Of a stretch of DNA of 64,000 nucleotides, positions 38,737 to 51,448 are shown piece by piece. The DNA comes from Dimorphilus gyrociliatus (taxonomy: Eukaryota; Annelida; Polychaeta; Dinophilidae). The stretch lies in NCBI GenBank assembly GCA_904063045.1, contig CAJFCJ010000005.1:1519167-1583166 (forward strand). The letters run 5' to 3'. Made by a program: the position numbers and the translations under genes. Position 1 is the stretch's first letter. Each line of letters begins with the position of its first letter. The notes beneath the pieces are model-generated. The model ran no database searches. It was not told the origin of the DNA and saw nothing but the letters and a program-made list of their open reading frames with translations.

Positions 38737-41700
38737 ATGAATGAAGAAACTAATATCCAAAAAACCGGGCGACAGTTTAGGATTACTGCTCCTGAAGATT
38801 TACAGGAAGAGGCAAGAAAAACTATTGCGGTAACAATTTTTTCTTTGACCCTTTAACCTTAGAATATATGTGTTAGGCTTTTAAAAATAAACGTGAACTA
38901 CTAGATATATAAATAGATATACTAATATGTATCTAATTGAAAGATTTACTATAAACATTCTTTTTTTATTAGGTCATGGAAGAGCAGAAGCAAGTCAAAG
39001 CCCTTATGACCAACGACAATGATTGGGCAGCTGTAAGTTGTTTATTGCCTTCTATTTTTATTTATATATTTTATGTAATTCGCCTTCCTTCATTCTTTAA
39101 CTAGTGGAATGAGGTAAAATTGGGCGTAGTTGCATAATTCACATATTTTGATTCAGAGGGTTGAATTACAAACTGAATTGAAAAAAAAACATATGATCGA
39201 AAAACTACGTTTTATATAAATAATAATCTAATGAGCACCATCTTTTTTTTTTAAATCACGTTTTATGGTAATGTTTGTTTTTTTATCGTGGTAAAGCGAT
39301 TCATATGGACTTTTTTCCTTTCTTTTTATGCCTATAACATTCTTTTTTAAATCCGTATTGATCGTGCTGATTATAGAGTTTGGGCAACTGGAAAATGAAA
39401 ATGAGACGAAAATCCACAACAAAAACTTTAGAGGAGGAAGAGCATGGCGAAGAATTACCAAATAAACAATCAAGCAAAACATTTGATCATATAATAAAAA
39501 CAAATAGAATACGAAATATGTATCCCTATGGTGATGAGATAGAAAGTGAGCAACCAAAAAAGAAAAGTGAACCTGAGGTGATAAATAAAGATGAAATACC
39601 TGATTGGGATGGAGGATTTGAAAAAAAAGAAGAGAAGAAAGTGTGGAAGCCAAAGGTGCCGTTTCAACCATCTAAACCTGAAGAAAAAAAGCCAAAAGCG
39701 TCTACGAAATACTCATCCCCAAAATCCTCAGTTCGGAGTGTGTTTTTAAAGGATGATTCGCCAAAAACCAATTATGGATTTACTACTGCGGAAGACACTT
39801 TTTCGGGATCCCCGAATAAATTCTCAGATAGTTCAGTTGTCAAAAATGAAGTGCCAATCACTTCTCTAAAGAATAATGTTTTATCTAAGGAACCACCTAG
39901 CAGCCCAAGAAATGGACATAAACACCCACCTGTGACACCCCGTGGTAAGGGGAATGTTTCAGCCAAAGGGAAATTCTTTGAAGAAAAATTTAAAGAGCAG
40001 CCCTCATCATCACCCCCTCCCGTTCAACCTAAACCAATTGAAACTTCGCCCTACCGCTTTTCTATTGATAAACAAACATCAGATGATGAACCTCGTCTAA
40101 TTCGACGAGGATCTCCTGACTCTGGAATTGATGGAGGTGCTAATTTTGGTGGTTCATCCACACCTGGATCTGTTAAAACGACAGATGATTATGTTGATCT
40201 ATCAGAAGCTAATATGGCCGAATTAAAAAGATCAAAATTAAACTCTTCTCCAAAAAATGGAGCAGGCGAAAAGCTTTTTCACGAAAAGAATATTAGAATC
40301 AATTTAAACGGAATAACTACTAAAAAGTTTGGCTTCACTTTAAGAGGCGGCAGAGAGGATAATCAACCTTTACATATAGGAAAGGTGCAAATGGGGTCTG
40401 CAGCAGATATTAATGAATTAGAAGAAGGTGATGAACTCGTGACTGTTAATAATAAACCCGTAGCAGATCGTAATAGGAATTCCATCGAAGATCTGATCTC
40501 ATCTATCGAAAAGGAGAATTCCCCATCAGTAACCCTAACTATAAGACGTTCTATGTCTAAAGGTTTATACAATCCGTTTTATTATATAAAAGTTCTAACA
40601 TTACTGACAATTCGCAGACGAAATGTGCGCGTTTTCCGATTCGGAAGAAGGCAGCATGGTGGAACATAATATAAGTGAAACAGAGCACCAACAAGAGGTT
40701 GCTCACTTATCTTCAACCGATCAAATCCCGCGTCAAGATGAATGTCGGGATTCAGTCAAGAATCCCGTCGCTGAAAGCGACGTCATTGTTGAAGAGGATG
40801 ACATTGAGGAGGTGAGTGGTATTTTGTTTTTCTTTTATAAAGCCAAAAAGCGAGAGATAAAGCACTCCTAATTCATTCAATCACTATTAACCTCTTCTTC
40901 TTCTCCTAAGTATCTAATCTTTTCTCGGTAAATTACCTCCTCAGTTTTCTTGTCAAGAAAGAGAAGCAAAGTGGCAATTGTCGCAAGAACAAAACTTGCA
41001 CATTCTAAAGGATAGCCCCAACCTAAACTCATTGATTCTTCGGTAAATATTACAACTGGGAAAAGGATAATGCAAACCATCAGCGAAAGAAGAGCGGTTA
41101 CTTGCGTATAAAATGCCCAGCTATAGAGACGGTATCTTTGTCGGATGTTCCAAAAAGCTATCAAAATAAGAATGGTAGCTATACAAAGTAGACATATTGC
41201 AATTACTGAGAAAACGATGTAAATAGTTAGAGAAACGCTTCGTTCATCATTCGAAAAACAACTTCCATTCGTACAAATCGTCCATAATCCTTCACGAATT
41301 CCTGTTTTTAGTATCCAAGAACTGGTAGCTTGAGATATCCCAAGCGATATAATCGCTATTAAGGTGAGCAGGACGGAAAGGACTTTTTGAGGCCGAGTTA
41401 TAGTGACTCGTTCGAAGTGGCTGGTTGGTGCTCGCCTATTTTCCATGACGGTTTGCAAAAATCTGCTACTCGGCAAAAATAGAACGGCGCATAGCTAAAC
41501 GCGTATCTAGGGCGCCTGTTGCGCAGTCGAAACTGACAGCACACTCTTGATTTACGTTAGGCCTTTATCTCTTCAAGTTATTATAAGCCCAGAGCATCAC
41601 ATAACATTTTCATTTCTTCTATCATTCTAGCCTCCTCTACCTGATACCCTACCGCCAGAGCCTGATTGGTCAACTATGCCGCAAAGAAAATTGTCAAATG

Positions 41701-43958
41701 CCTCCTTAGAGGACCTTCTTCCCGATCCAGTTGTTGAAGAGTCTCAGCCGCCGTTATCGATTAAAGAAGAAATGCTTAAGAAAAAATCCTTTTTCTTGGG
41801 TAGACCTATTGATCAGTTACAAGAATACGCTCAATTAAAGACTATCAATAGCACGGCCGATCGCGACTGTGTTCCGTGTTTTGACAAGTCAATTATTCAA
41901 TCTTCTTCAATTGTTGATGACCTTTTAAAAAAGAGACCAGAAGAGAAAACTTGGTAAATACAATTCTCTTTCTTAATAATCCTATTATAACTTTAAATAA
42001 TTTAGCTTAACCATACAAATAATTCTTTTTAATACTTATTTATTTATGTCATTTTTAAAGAATATTTATACACATACAATGCTCAATAGGCCCTCGCCAC
42101 CTCCCGCACCTGAAAAGACACCGGCCGAAACACTTTATAACTATATTGACGAAGAGCCTCCTCCGTTCAAAGAGAAACCAAATATGATGTTTCAAGAACA
42201 GAAACGCTCAACTCTCCCAAGAGACTTCGGTAGTGATCGATATTCCACCTGGAACGATAAGAAAAGCCGTAAAGAGTCAGTAGGTGACGAAATTGAAGAA
42301 ATGATAAGTCACGCTCAAGACGCCTTAGGTTCAGAGAGGAATAGGACTTTCATGGAAGAGTTATCTGAACACAATAAACCTGCAAGTTACCCACCAAAAA
42401 GTTCAATGGTAATTATTAATATATTATTATTAAAGCCAAGTGTCTGAAATAAATTGCCTATACTTATAGCCTGAAAATGAGCGCCATAACGAAAAACAAA
42501 TGAAGGAACCGAAACATACCCCTTTCCGAAGACAATTTGTTGATGAAGATTTTACACGTAAACCTCAACCCAGTCAATCAAATCTCCCAGAGTATAAACT
42601 AGAATCTAGCGATTTCACATCACCTAAACTATCAGGAATAGGACGAATAAATGAGACTGTAGATAGAAGCAAGCAACCAAAGCAGCTATTTCCATCAAAG
42701 AGATCTTTTGAAGTTCAAACTGACAGAAAAAAAATGCCAATGCCTTATAGGTTTGCTAATATCCGTAAACAATATAGTTCTTATAACATATTTTAACTTT
42801 CTCTCCAGACCTGAAGCTCGACACTTACAAGCATCCTCATCTGATTCTCAACTGTCTTCTAGAGGTATTAGTTTCATTTAAGAATAAGAGAAGTGTTAAA
42901 ATTAATTAATTTTTATTAGATACATACACTGTGAGAAGAGAGGAAGACCCCCGTGAGAAAGTTCATAAACTGAAACTGCAAGACGAAGCTAAAGAGTCAA
43001 AATTTAGAGTAAAACGTGACAACGATAATATAGAAAAAAAGGATGGATTTCAATCTTTCTCAGATGTTCCTACTTCATACTCAAGTTCACGCGAGATACC
43101 AAAAAAGCGTTATGAAAACATACCTTTTGAACAACAACGTCCACCAATAGCATCTGCATTTTCTTACTCTACATCAGAGTTAAGCTCTCTACCAAAAAAT
43201 ATCAAAGCTGGCCATCAAGTTTCTCGTTCCGTTGATTTGTCTTTTCCTTCTCAAAGATCTTTAGATGATCACTATCGAAGACAATCAAATGCGTCAGACT
43301 ACGGCCAGTCATTAAATAATAATTTTAGACAAGAGGAGGAAAAGCAGCCACCAAAACTTTCGAATTGGTCTAAACCAAAACCTTTACCACCAAGCTTTCG
43401 ATCATATAATCCTCCTTCTCCTACTCGTTCCGATGGACCGGCAAGAATTCCTTGCGTAAGCGCTCAGGAGAAATGCCAAGGTTGTGGGGAGGTCTTAGGC
43501 TCCGGAGCAGCAATGCTTATTGAGTCTTTAGGATTACATTATCATTTGAACTGCTTCATTTGCAGTGTTTGTAGAGAACAGTTGGCCTCAGGATACGATA
43601 AAGGTGCAGATGTTCGGGTTAGAGGGAAAAAATTACACTGTCAAGACTGCTATTCTAATGAACAAGGTATTTGAATGTATAGAAGTTATAGAAAAGTGGT
43701 GTTTGTTGATAGAAAAGGTTTGCAGTTTTTTCTCTAGTAAGAATATAGTAAACTGACTTGATTGTTTGTTTATATCTTTTAGAAAACGCATTACTATAAT
43801 AGATTGATTAGAATTTTGCACTGCCTGTAGAAAAAACATGGCTTTTAGTTTAACGATTAATTTATTTGCTGTTAGGCTAATATTGTTTCATATCAGGATT
43901 ATTGAAGTTTATCTTATTTGTTTGTTCTACAGCTGGTATTAAATTCAGCCGAGTCTAA
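38737..43958 (+). CDS. LMO7: LMO7/LIMCH1-like actin-junction scaffold with PDZ and C-terminal LIM domain
   Basis: Exons 38737-38829, 38973-39032, 39377-40562, 40618-40811, 41631-41953, 42090-42408, 42470-42750, 42809-42864, 42920-43666 and a last short exon 43933-43958 join in phase, about 1,094 aa. A PDZ domain lies at about residues 356-442 (IRINLNGITTKKFGFTLRGG ... EEGDELVTVNNKPV). The C-terminal LIM domain is CQGCGEVLGSGAAMLIESLG, HYHLNCFICSVCREQ, KLHCQDCY, as in LMO7. Between them is a long disordered Pro/Ser/Lys region. The N-terminal calponin-homology domain of vertebrate LMO7 is not seen in this window. LMO7 proteins sit at adherens junctions and on actin. If the last intron is not removed, the reading frame ends at 43674. 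Intron 4 (40812-41630) contains a claudin-like gene on the other strand. Confidence 0.85.
40877..41446 (-). CDS. Claudin/PMP22-family tetraspan protein, nested in an LMO7 intron
   Basis: Single-exon gene, 189 aa from the ATG at 41446-41444; the frame is open further upstream but has no ATG there. Four hydrophobic helices are visible: VLSVLLTLIAIISLGISQ, IVFSVIAICLLCIATILILI, ALLSLMVCIILFPVVIF and CASFVLATIATLLLFL. The first extracellular loop has the claudin-superfamily signature W-(x)n-G-L-W-x2-C-x4-C (SSWILKTGIREGLWTICTNG then SCF). The C-terminus is acidic. Members form or regulate epithelial junctions. Which subfamily (claudin, TMEM47-like, PMP22/EMP) cannot be settled by eye. It lies entirely within intron 4 of the LMO7-like gene, antisense to it. 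Confidence 0.82.
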   Translation of the reverse strand: MENRRAPTSHFERVTITRPQKVLSVLLTLIAIISLGISQATSSWILKTGIREGLWTICTNGSCFSNDERSVSLTIYIVFSVIAICLLCIATILILIAFWNIRQRYRLYSWAFYTQVTALLSLMVCIILFPVVIFTEESMSLGWGYPLECASFVLATIATLLLFLDKKTEEVIYREKIRYLGEEEEVNSD

Positions 43959-44666
43959 AATCTACTGCCACCAGAAAGATTTTCCTACCAAACTGTGATA
44001 AGACTAAACATAATTTCGTTTCATGACTACACCTGAAATGTTTTTCATATTGCTGTATTGTTAATTTTTCTGTGAATTCTTTTAGAATGATGTCATTCTA
44101 TACACTATTTCACGTTAAAAAAATACGAAGCACTAATCACTGTTTAATTTTTAAGAGTCTCCGAACATTTACCATAAAAGAAACGAAGCTATCAATAGGA
44201 CCCAAAGATATTAAAATCTTGCTGTCCAGCATACCAAAAGAGCTTATAAGTTACGATAAAATCTCAGCTTAATAAACTGTAAATTTGACAAAATTTTCAT
44301 TATCTATCACTAGCACGCTAAAGCCCAGTCACCCGTGAGTTTATTAGTTTTTCATCAGCAAAACTTCATTGCACTTTAGTCGAAGGGTGCTCAAATCTAT
44401 CAAAAGTAAGATACGCACAAACTTTACACTTGGGGCTTAGCAGAGAAATATGGATGCTACTGAACTATTTGGTTTATTATTATCAACAACTTTTTAATTA
44501 TGCAATTAAGTACTATTTTCTCAGTTGTTATTCTAATGGGACCATATTTTATGTTGATAATTTTTGATATTTACTAAGGAACTTTACAATAAAAATGTAA
44601 ATACAACAGTACTTGAAAAAAATACTTTACATAATTCCAATTTTATTATAAATTTATATTAATTGT
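43959..44666. other. Convergent 3' regions of LMO7-like gene and BYSL
   Basis: About 700 bp. Follows the short LMO7 terminal exon; an alternative frame of that exon stays open to about 44,000 (see findings). The rest is AT-rich 3' UTR-like sequence. Confidence 0.4.
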
Positions 44667-46106
44667 TTAATTACAAATTGCCATTTCAACGTCCCTTGGA
44701 TCTGAATGAATTATTTCTTTCCTAACTTCTTCCGTTATTGTTGGGTGGTTGTGTACTCTTAAAAGGGCAATTAATAGCTCTTTTTGTTCGCTTGATATAT
44801 CAGCCTTATAACGCTGAACGAAAGTAAGCAAAGATTGATGCCAAAGAACGGGCAATTGTCTTTTGTCCTTTTCAAAGCGAACGAAATGAAATATAACAGC
44901 ATCAAGAACTCTATATGGCAAAGCGTATTTCTTATCCAACAAAGTTCGGAGGAATATAGATGTAGCCCCATTATAGTCCATTTCCGCTAATTTTAATAGA
45001 GCGGCGGCAGAGTGTAACATAGGTATAGAATTTTTAGCCAGAATGGATGAAACTATGATTGCCTCTCTTAAAGTACAGTTTCCGCACTCTGCCAAAGGTA
45101 AAAGAACTCCCTTGAAAAATGCAGCTGGTTTAAAGAGAGATTTTTTTAACGCCATATAGAGGTGGAAATTAAGCCTTTTGTATTCACTGATATCATCGCG
45201 AATACGAGGTAAGAGGACCAAATTGAAAAATCTCTGAGCCATTTTCGCATTTAAATTAGATGCAAAAATTCGAGTAGCTTGGTAAACGGCCGCAGCAGTC
45301 CAGGAATCTGGCTCTGTTAAATACAAAACTTGCTCCCAATTCCTTAATGAGGGGATAATTTTGAAAGCTTTTGGTAATTTTCCAGATCTATAGCATCTTA
45401 GAATATCCCGAATGCTTCTGTACATTTTAACAACACGCTCATCCATATCCTCAATTCGAAGGGTATTTTTATCACTTAATTCTGTTTCAATTTCGGTTTT
45501 TTTCTCAGTTAATTTCTCTTGAATTATATCAGCTAAAGTTCTTCTGACAGGGCCAGTTGTAGACATAAATTTTTCCATAGCTTTTTCCTCGTCTTCATCT
45601 ATTTCCTGGTCAGAGTAAAGTTGATAAATTATATAGTTATACAGAAAAAAATACTGACAATCTCTTCGTCTTGATCATATGCAAATTCTCCAATGTCATC
45701 ATCACTTTCATCAGAGTCGTTGTTGGAGCTCTTTGGGAACTTGACGGTTTTAGGTAGTTTTTTAGACCTAAGAACATGAGAGTTGAAATCGTATTTAGTG
45801 AGGAATTTTTTAACTTACTGTTCAGAAACGCCATACTCTTCTTCAAGTTCTGCTTGTTGATTTCGGGCTTGATCAAGGATCTTCAAGCTCAGTTTGTCAT
45901 CTACGAACTATAAAAAAGAGAAATAAAGTTGCATTGCTACCACGTGTTTAAGTCAAAAGGAGTACTTCTATTGTTTCTTCTTTTTTCTTTCGATCTTTTA
46001 CGCGACCAGGTGGTCGTACAGTCTTATCTAATAGTATTTGTTCTGCTAGGGACCCAGCCGAAGCTGCGTTTGAAGTAAGAGCTTTACTTTTCTTAATTTT
46101 CCCCAT
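44667..46106 (-). CDS. BYSL: Bystin, 40S ribosome biogenesis factor (yeast Enp1)
   Basis: Exons 45966-46106, 45819-45907, 45659-45767 and 44667-45605 close exactly to 425 aa (human 437). The N-terminus is basic ([31 protein letters not shown]), followed by an acidic middle ([20 protein letters not shown]). The long helical bystin domain includes [58 protein letters not shown] and [20 protein letters not shown]. Bystin/Enp1 is a nucleolar pre-40S factor needed for 18S rRNA maturation. It is head to head with NOL6, another small-subunit processome protein, with 525 bp between start codons. Confidence 0.96.
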
Positions 46107-46631
46107 TTAGTCGGTGAGTATATAAATATAGACGCAAAAAAAACTGGTAACGAACTGATATTAGGTATAACTTAATCCCGTAAAGCGTAAATGTTTATTT
46201 ACATTTAAACAGAATTTTCAGCAAAATATCATTTAAGACTCGAAAAAGTATTGATATAGATCTGAAGATAAATAGCGTGATCACTAATTTATATTAGACT
46301 GTACTTGATCAAGTTTCGTTTCGATTGTAGAGATACTTTCATTATAACTTTACTTTTAAGCTTTTGAGAAATTTTAAAATATTTTGATAAAATATAGCAA
46401 AAATAATGAGACTATATATGTTATTCATAATAAAATTTATGTTATATTGAGATTAGTGTTAAAATCGTTTTTTTTTACGAGCGGAAATGACGACATATGA
46501 ACCGGAAACTCAGGAAAATGTGCTATAAGTCTGTTTGGTGTTGTAATATCGCTCACCAAACTTCTCTTGATCCATTTAAGTAATTAGTTTATTTAGAAAA
46601 AAAGTACTGCTTTAGAAAAAAACCCATAAGA
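46107..46631. promoter_or_regulatory. Shared upstream region of BYSL and NOL6
   Basis: 525 bp between divergent start codons of two ribosome-biogenesis genes. Near the NOL6 side are GCGGAAATGACG (46,481-46,492) and ACCGGAAACT (46,501-46,510), the latter with the CCGGAA core of ETS-type sites. No TATA box recognised. Confidence 0.45.
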
Positions 46632-49600
46632 ATGAAGAGAAAACTTCACGATCCGAAAATTACAAATGAAGTAAGTTCTACTTCTTTCATACTATCTTAT
46701 TTTCTTTCGAACTTTTCTTGTAACCTGATATTTTTCACCAGGATAAAGAAGAATCACCAAAATCTAAGCGTACCTCACAAAAAAGTGGTTAGTTTTGGTG
46801 TTTAGTAAACCCACAAGTGAAATGCAAAAAAAAACATTCTTTACTTGCAATTTTCTGTTTAGTTTAAATCATTACATATGTTTTCTCTCTAATTTCTACA
46901 AATTTTCATACTCAGATGAGCATAAAAAGGAAGATGAAACAGCAACTCTCAAAATGCTGTCAGTTATTACCGCTACATCAACTGGAGCTGAAGAAACAAA
47001 TGATCTATCAAGTATTCAATTGAGCGAAATATTCTCAGAATGTTTTATATCAACTAAAAAGCAGAAGAAAATTGATGAATGGCTAAAGAAATTAAAAATC
47101 TACTTAAAAAACTTAAATAGTGACCAATCCATTGACGTTGAATTACCCACTTTCTTACCGGAAGATGTTGAGAAATTTCATTTAAAATCTTCTCATGCTC
47201 CTGAAAATATTGAACAAGTTTCCCCCTACTGGCTGAATTCAGACGTTACAAGCAAAACTTTGAATATAGAAGTTTGTCTAGAAATACCGAAAAACTGTGT
47301 TTTCCCAAAAGATACTATAAATTACAAATACTTTTGTAAACGCATGGAATATTTAGCAAAGGTTGCATCTTTCTTAAAAAATTCAGATTTGGTTGCTGAT
47401 ATATTTTGGTCTTTAGACAACTCTGTAACTTATAGGCCAATTCTGATTATCGAACCGAATGAGCTGAAGAATGTTAAAGTTTTTGTTAAAACTGTAGTTC
47501 ACAAAGATGTTCTTTGGAAATCAAGCCGATTCCAGCCCGGAGCAATTAATGTTAAACCTGAATATTTCAAAAAGAGTGAAGTTGAACAATCGACAAGTTT
47601 CTATAATGACAATTTGGGCTTAGAAAAATTTTATTTTGAATCCAGACGTCAGCTACAAGAAAAACTAAAACCTTCTGACACAGCCACGAAGGGGTGTATC
47701 TTATTAAAAATTTGGTTGAGAAATAGATTTCTCAATACTGGCTTTGGAAATTTTAATGATCATATAGCTGAATGTTTCTCCGTGTTTGTTCTTGAGAAAG
47801 AAGAAACTTTCCTTTCTCCTTTACACTTTTTTAAGATTGCAATGAAACATATAAATGAAGACTTTTTTCTCAAGCCGAAAGCCTTGAACGTAAGCTAATT
47901 ATAGTACTCATTTGAGGCATACAAACTCTAAATTTTTAATGTTTTTAGGGTGAAGTTGATGAAGAATATAAGAAATATTATGACGTAATCTTCTTGGATG
48001 GCTTTTCAATAAATCTTTGTTCACATTGGCATAAAAATACAGTTGACAGGATTAAGTATGAAGCTAAAATAGCCTTAAGTCTTATCGATGCTTCTCAGGG
48101 TTATCAATCCAATCTTATTGAGAATTTATTTGCATATGAAATTCAGCCAGAATTTGTTTTTGATCAAGTTATCTACATTAAAAAATGCAAACCTATTGAA
48201 AGTGAAATAAGTACATGCTGTAATATATTTTCTGCTGTTCCAAAAATTATTCAAATACTGGAGAGAGCTATTGGCAGAAGAGTTAAAAATATAATACCAT
48301 ATTCATCTCCTACTCAACCCTGGAATATATTGTCTAAAAGAGAAGAAAATACTTTGGCGATAGGTTTAATTTTAAACTTACAGCATTCGTATGAAATATT
48401 GGAAAAAGGACCTTCGGCTGATTCCAATGAAGCAAAATCATTTCGCAATTTCTGGGGAGAAAAGTCTGAAATGAGAAAATTTCAAGATACATCAATATGC
48501 GAAGCGGTCGTATTTCCAGCGGACAACGCTGCTAAAAAAAGAAAAATTATAACAAAAATGATTAAATACATATTGGAAAGACATCTCAATGTTGTCAACA
48601 ATGACTTAAAAATATTATCAAATTCCATCGACAGTCAATTAACAGAAGAGGAAAAAGGAACCGGGGAAGAAGAATTGGCCTCAGTTTGTTCCTCCTTCGA
48701 CAATTTGTGTAAAATACTCCGTAAATTGTCTCAGGATCTGCCCTTACCAATTCAAGCTATTCATGGCCTTCATCCAATATTAAGAATGACATCAACCTCC
48801 TCTACTCCCGAAATTATTGATATTATTTGTCTTCTAGAAACAAGCGGAAAATGGCCAGAAGATATAAATGCAATAAAAAGGTAACTAAATTTTTAAAAAT
48901 ATTATTCAACATTAATAGTTCTTTATTCAAAAGGTTAAAAGTTGCCTACTTGTTGGAGCTAAGAAAAAAATTAAAATTGTCCAATTATCAAGTCGAACTG
49001 AGCATTGACTTTCTAGATGTAACATTCAATAATTTGAAATTTAGAATATCTGTTGCTCAAACAGGAGAAATAACTATGCTTAAGATGAATAAATCAAACA
49101 AAGGATTAATAAAATTCACAGATACTGAAGAATCCATAGAAGCTCAGAAATTGATGGTAGCAAAGCCATTATTTGCATCAATGATAAAAGGCCTGCAGCA
49201 GGAGTATCCTGTCTTCAGTCTGTCTGTTCGTTTAGTAAAAAAGTGGCTTGATTCGCAAATGCTATCGCCTTACTTTGAAGACGAAGCCATAGAACTCCTC
49301 GTAGCATATATATTTCGAAGAAAATCCTGTTATAATGCACCAAATTGTTCACGTGTCACTTTTCTTCGATTTCTTGAACTTATAGCATCATTTGATTGGA
49401 AAATGTCTGGTTTGATTATAAACATTGATGATAGTCTATCTAATAGTAGTATGGAAGAAATACGAAAAGAAATTGTAAAAAGTAAAAAGACACTACCATC
49501 TATGGTTTTATCCTGGTCGGGTGATAAGAAAGGTTGCATGTTTACAAAATCTACTCCAGATTTTATAATAAGACATTTAGTGGTTCTCAGCAAGAAAAGT

Positions 49601-50052
49601 ATGGAATTATTGTCAAGTTCACCAACAAATGTTGAAATTCTCTTCAAACCGGATCTTTCAATTTTTGATATTCTTATACATGTGAAGAAATCTGTTGGTA
49701 AAGAAATCGTAGAAAAGTTCGTGAATCGAATAAATGTAAGTTATAAATATTTAATATTTTAGATTTAAGTCAATGAACTAAACAAATTTAATTTATTATA
49801 AAACAGTTGGCCTACAAGAGTAATGCTATTTTCTTCTTTGATAAAAGCGAAAATTTAAAAATCGGAGGAATATGGAAACCCAATGCAAAAAATCGATCCT
49901 TTTCTACAACCCACTGTCATTATGCAAGCCCTAATTGGAACAGGGAGGGCGAAATTATATTAACTATCGATTCAGAAGTTGTGAAGGAAGATATAAGAAT
50001 ATTAGGTAAAGATGTAATTAATTCTATTGCAATAGTGAGACCAATGGTTTAA
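46632..50052 (+). CDS. NOL6: NOL6/Nrap, nucleolar small-subunit processome protein (yeast Utp22)
   Basis: Exons 46632-46670, 46742-46787, 46916-47889, 47949-48880, 48934-49735 and 49807-50052 close exactly to 1,012 aa (human 1,146). Recognisable Nrap segments: SPYWLNSDVTSKTLNIEVCL, KGCILLKIWLRNRFLNTGFG, PEFVFDQVIYIKKCKPIESE, LPIQAIHGLHPILRMTSTSS, VRLVKKWLDSQMLSPYFEDE and LSIFDILIHVKKSVGKE. The protein is built of repeated nucleotidyltransferase-like folds without catalysis and acts with the U3 snoRNP on pre-18S rRNA. The start ATG opens a basic N-terminus (MKRKLHDPK). It is divergent from BYSL. Confidence 0.95.
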
Positions 50053-50350
50053 AGACAATTTATATTCCACTGTTATATTGTAATTAAAAGCTGATGCAAG
50101 TAACAAAAATCAATTTGCTTATTGGAGCTTGTTGTGTATGCCAATAAACTCTTTCAAAGTACAACAAAAATCTATTAAGTTTTACTTTATCTGCAGTAAT
50201 TATTTAATAATATATATTCATATTAAATAACATAACAAAGCTTTCCGAGTATTGCTAACAAACACAATACAATCAATCGTTTCAAATTATTTCACATCCT
50301 TTCTCTCAGTTTGTAAATAATTCAACGTAGATCTAATTAAAAGTGATATA
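50053..50350. other. Convergent 3' regions of NOL6 and the WD40 gene
   Basis: About 300 bp of AT-rich sequence between two convergent stops. AATAAA at 50,142-50,147 may serve NOL6. Nothing else seen. Confidence 0.4.
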
Positions 50351-51448
50351 TCATCGAAGAAGTGAACAAACACGAATATTTGAACCACATCCAGCCATAG
50401 CTGCCTCTTCATTATTTACATGCATCGTTTGAACAGCTCTTGAGAATGACACGAACGCTGTGATTTTCCCAGTTATTAGGTTAACCAAATGTAAACCACA
50501 GGTACCACTACCGGCTGCTAAAGCTGAATTCGCTTGCGCTAGTAAACTTGCGCAATACAAATATTCACCTTTTTCAGGGCTGTCTAAATTAAATATAACA
50601 GCTGGATGACTGGAAAATCTGTTTTTTATGTAATTCAGGATTTATTTCTGAAGGGAAAATGAAACCTACGAACCTGCAGTCCCACAACTCCAAAGCAGAA
50701 TGTTTTCTCCAGGAGCCAGTTAATAAAAAATTATCAAAAGTATCAATGGCATCACCACATATATGAGGACCGGAAATATTCACAACACTTGTTCCTCTGG
50801 TGCGGGTATCCCATAACTTTATAACATTATCCCAACCTCCCGATACAAGCACCGAATAGTCTTTCCATTTAACAGAAAAAATTCTACTAGTATGCCAACT
50901 ACAATCACGAACCATTGTTTCTGAAGATAAATCGTAAATTCTCAAACAACCATCACTTCCTCCAGTAGTTGCCTGATTGTTTGGTGAAATATCTAGGCAA
51001 TTTGTACCACTAGGTTCTTTGAAGAGACGGCGGATTTGCGGGTCTCCAGTGTTTATAGAACATTCAATTATGCTTCCTAATGAAGAAACGGTGTAGGATT
51101 AATTATTTAAAATCGATCTTAAAATTTATAATTATACTAATTACAGTAATTAAGTAATTTACCTGAAGCAAGAGTGGCTAAAATTCCATCTTTTTTTATC
51201 CATTTAACTGACATTACAGGAATATCACCATCAATAGCCTTTGTGGTTGAAATTTGTTTATGATCCGAGTCCCTAAATTGTATGGTTCCATCAGCTAAAC
51301 CCAACGCTAAAGAGCCAACAGAGTTGAATTGCAATGAATATACTGAATTTTCAGAGAAAGTACACGAATAAGTCAGCTTAATGTCCAATCCATTGAGATC
51401 TGTTTTTTTGCTTGCTTCTAGAGCTTCTGTCAATCTTCTAGCCGGCAT
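50351..51448 (-). CDS. WD40-repeat protein of unassigned family
   Basis: Exons 51163-51448, 50674-51076 and 50351-50609 close exactly to 315 aa, the size of a single seven-blade propeller. Blades visible include FSENSVYSLQFNSVGSLALG, SGTNCLDISPNNQATTGGSD, HTSRIFSVKWKDYSVLVSGG and WDNVIKLWDTRTRGTSVV. The segment GPHICGDAIDTF with LLTGSWR and ALELWDCR is distinctive, and I have a vague memory of similar sequences in protist and invertebrate WD proteins, but I cannot name an ortholog. No extra domain. Likely a scaffold; no catalytic function is expected. Confidence 0.8.

Noticed and set aside
44072-44272. 66-codon plus-strand frame after the LMO7-like gene
   Set aside because: Opens with GTG in 3' UTR-like sequence; no domain.
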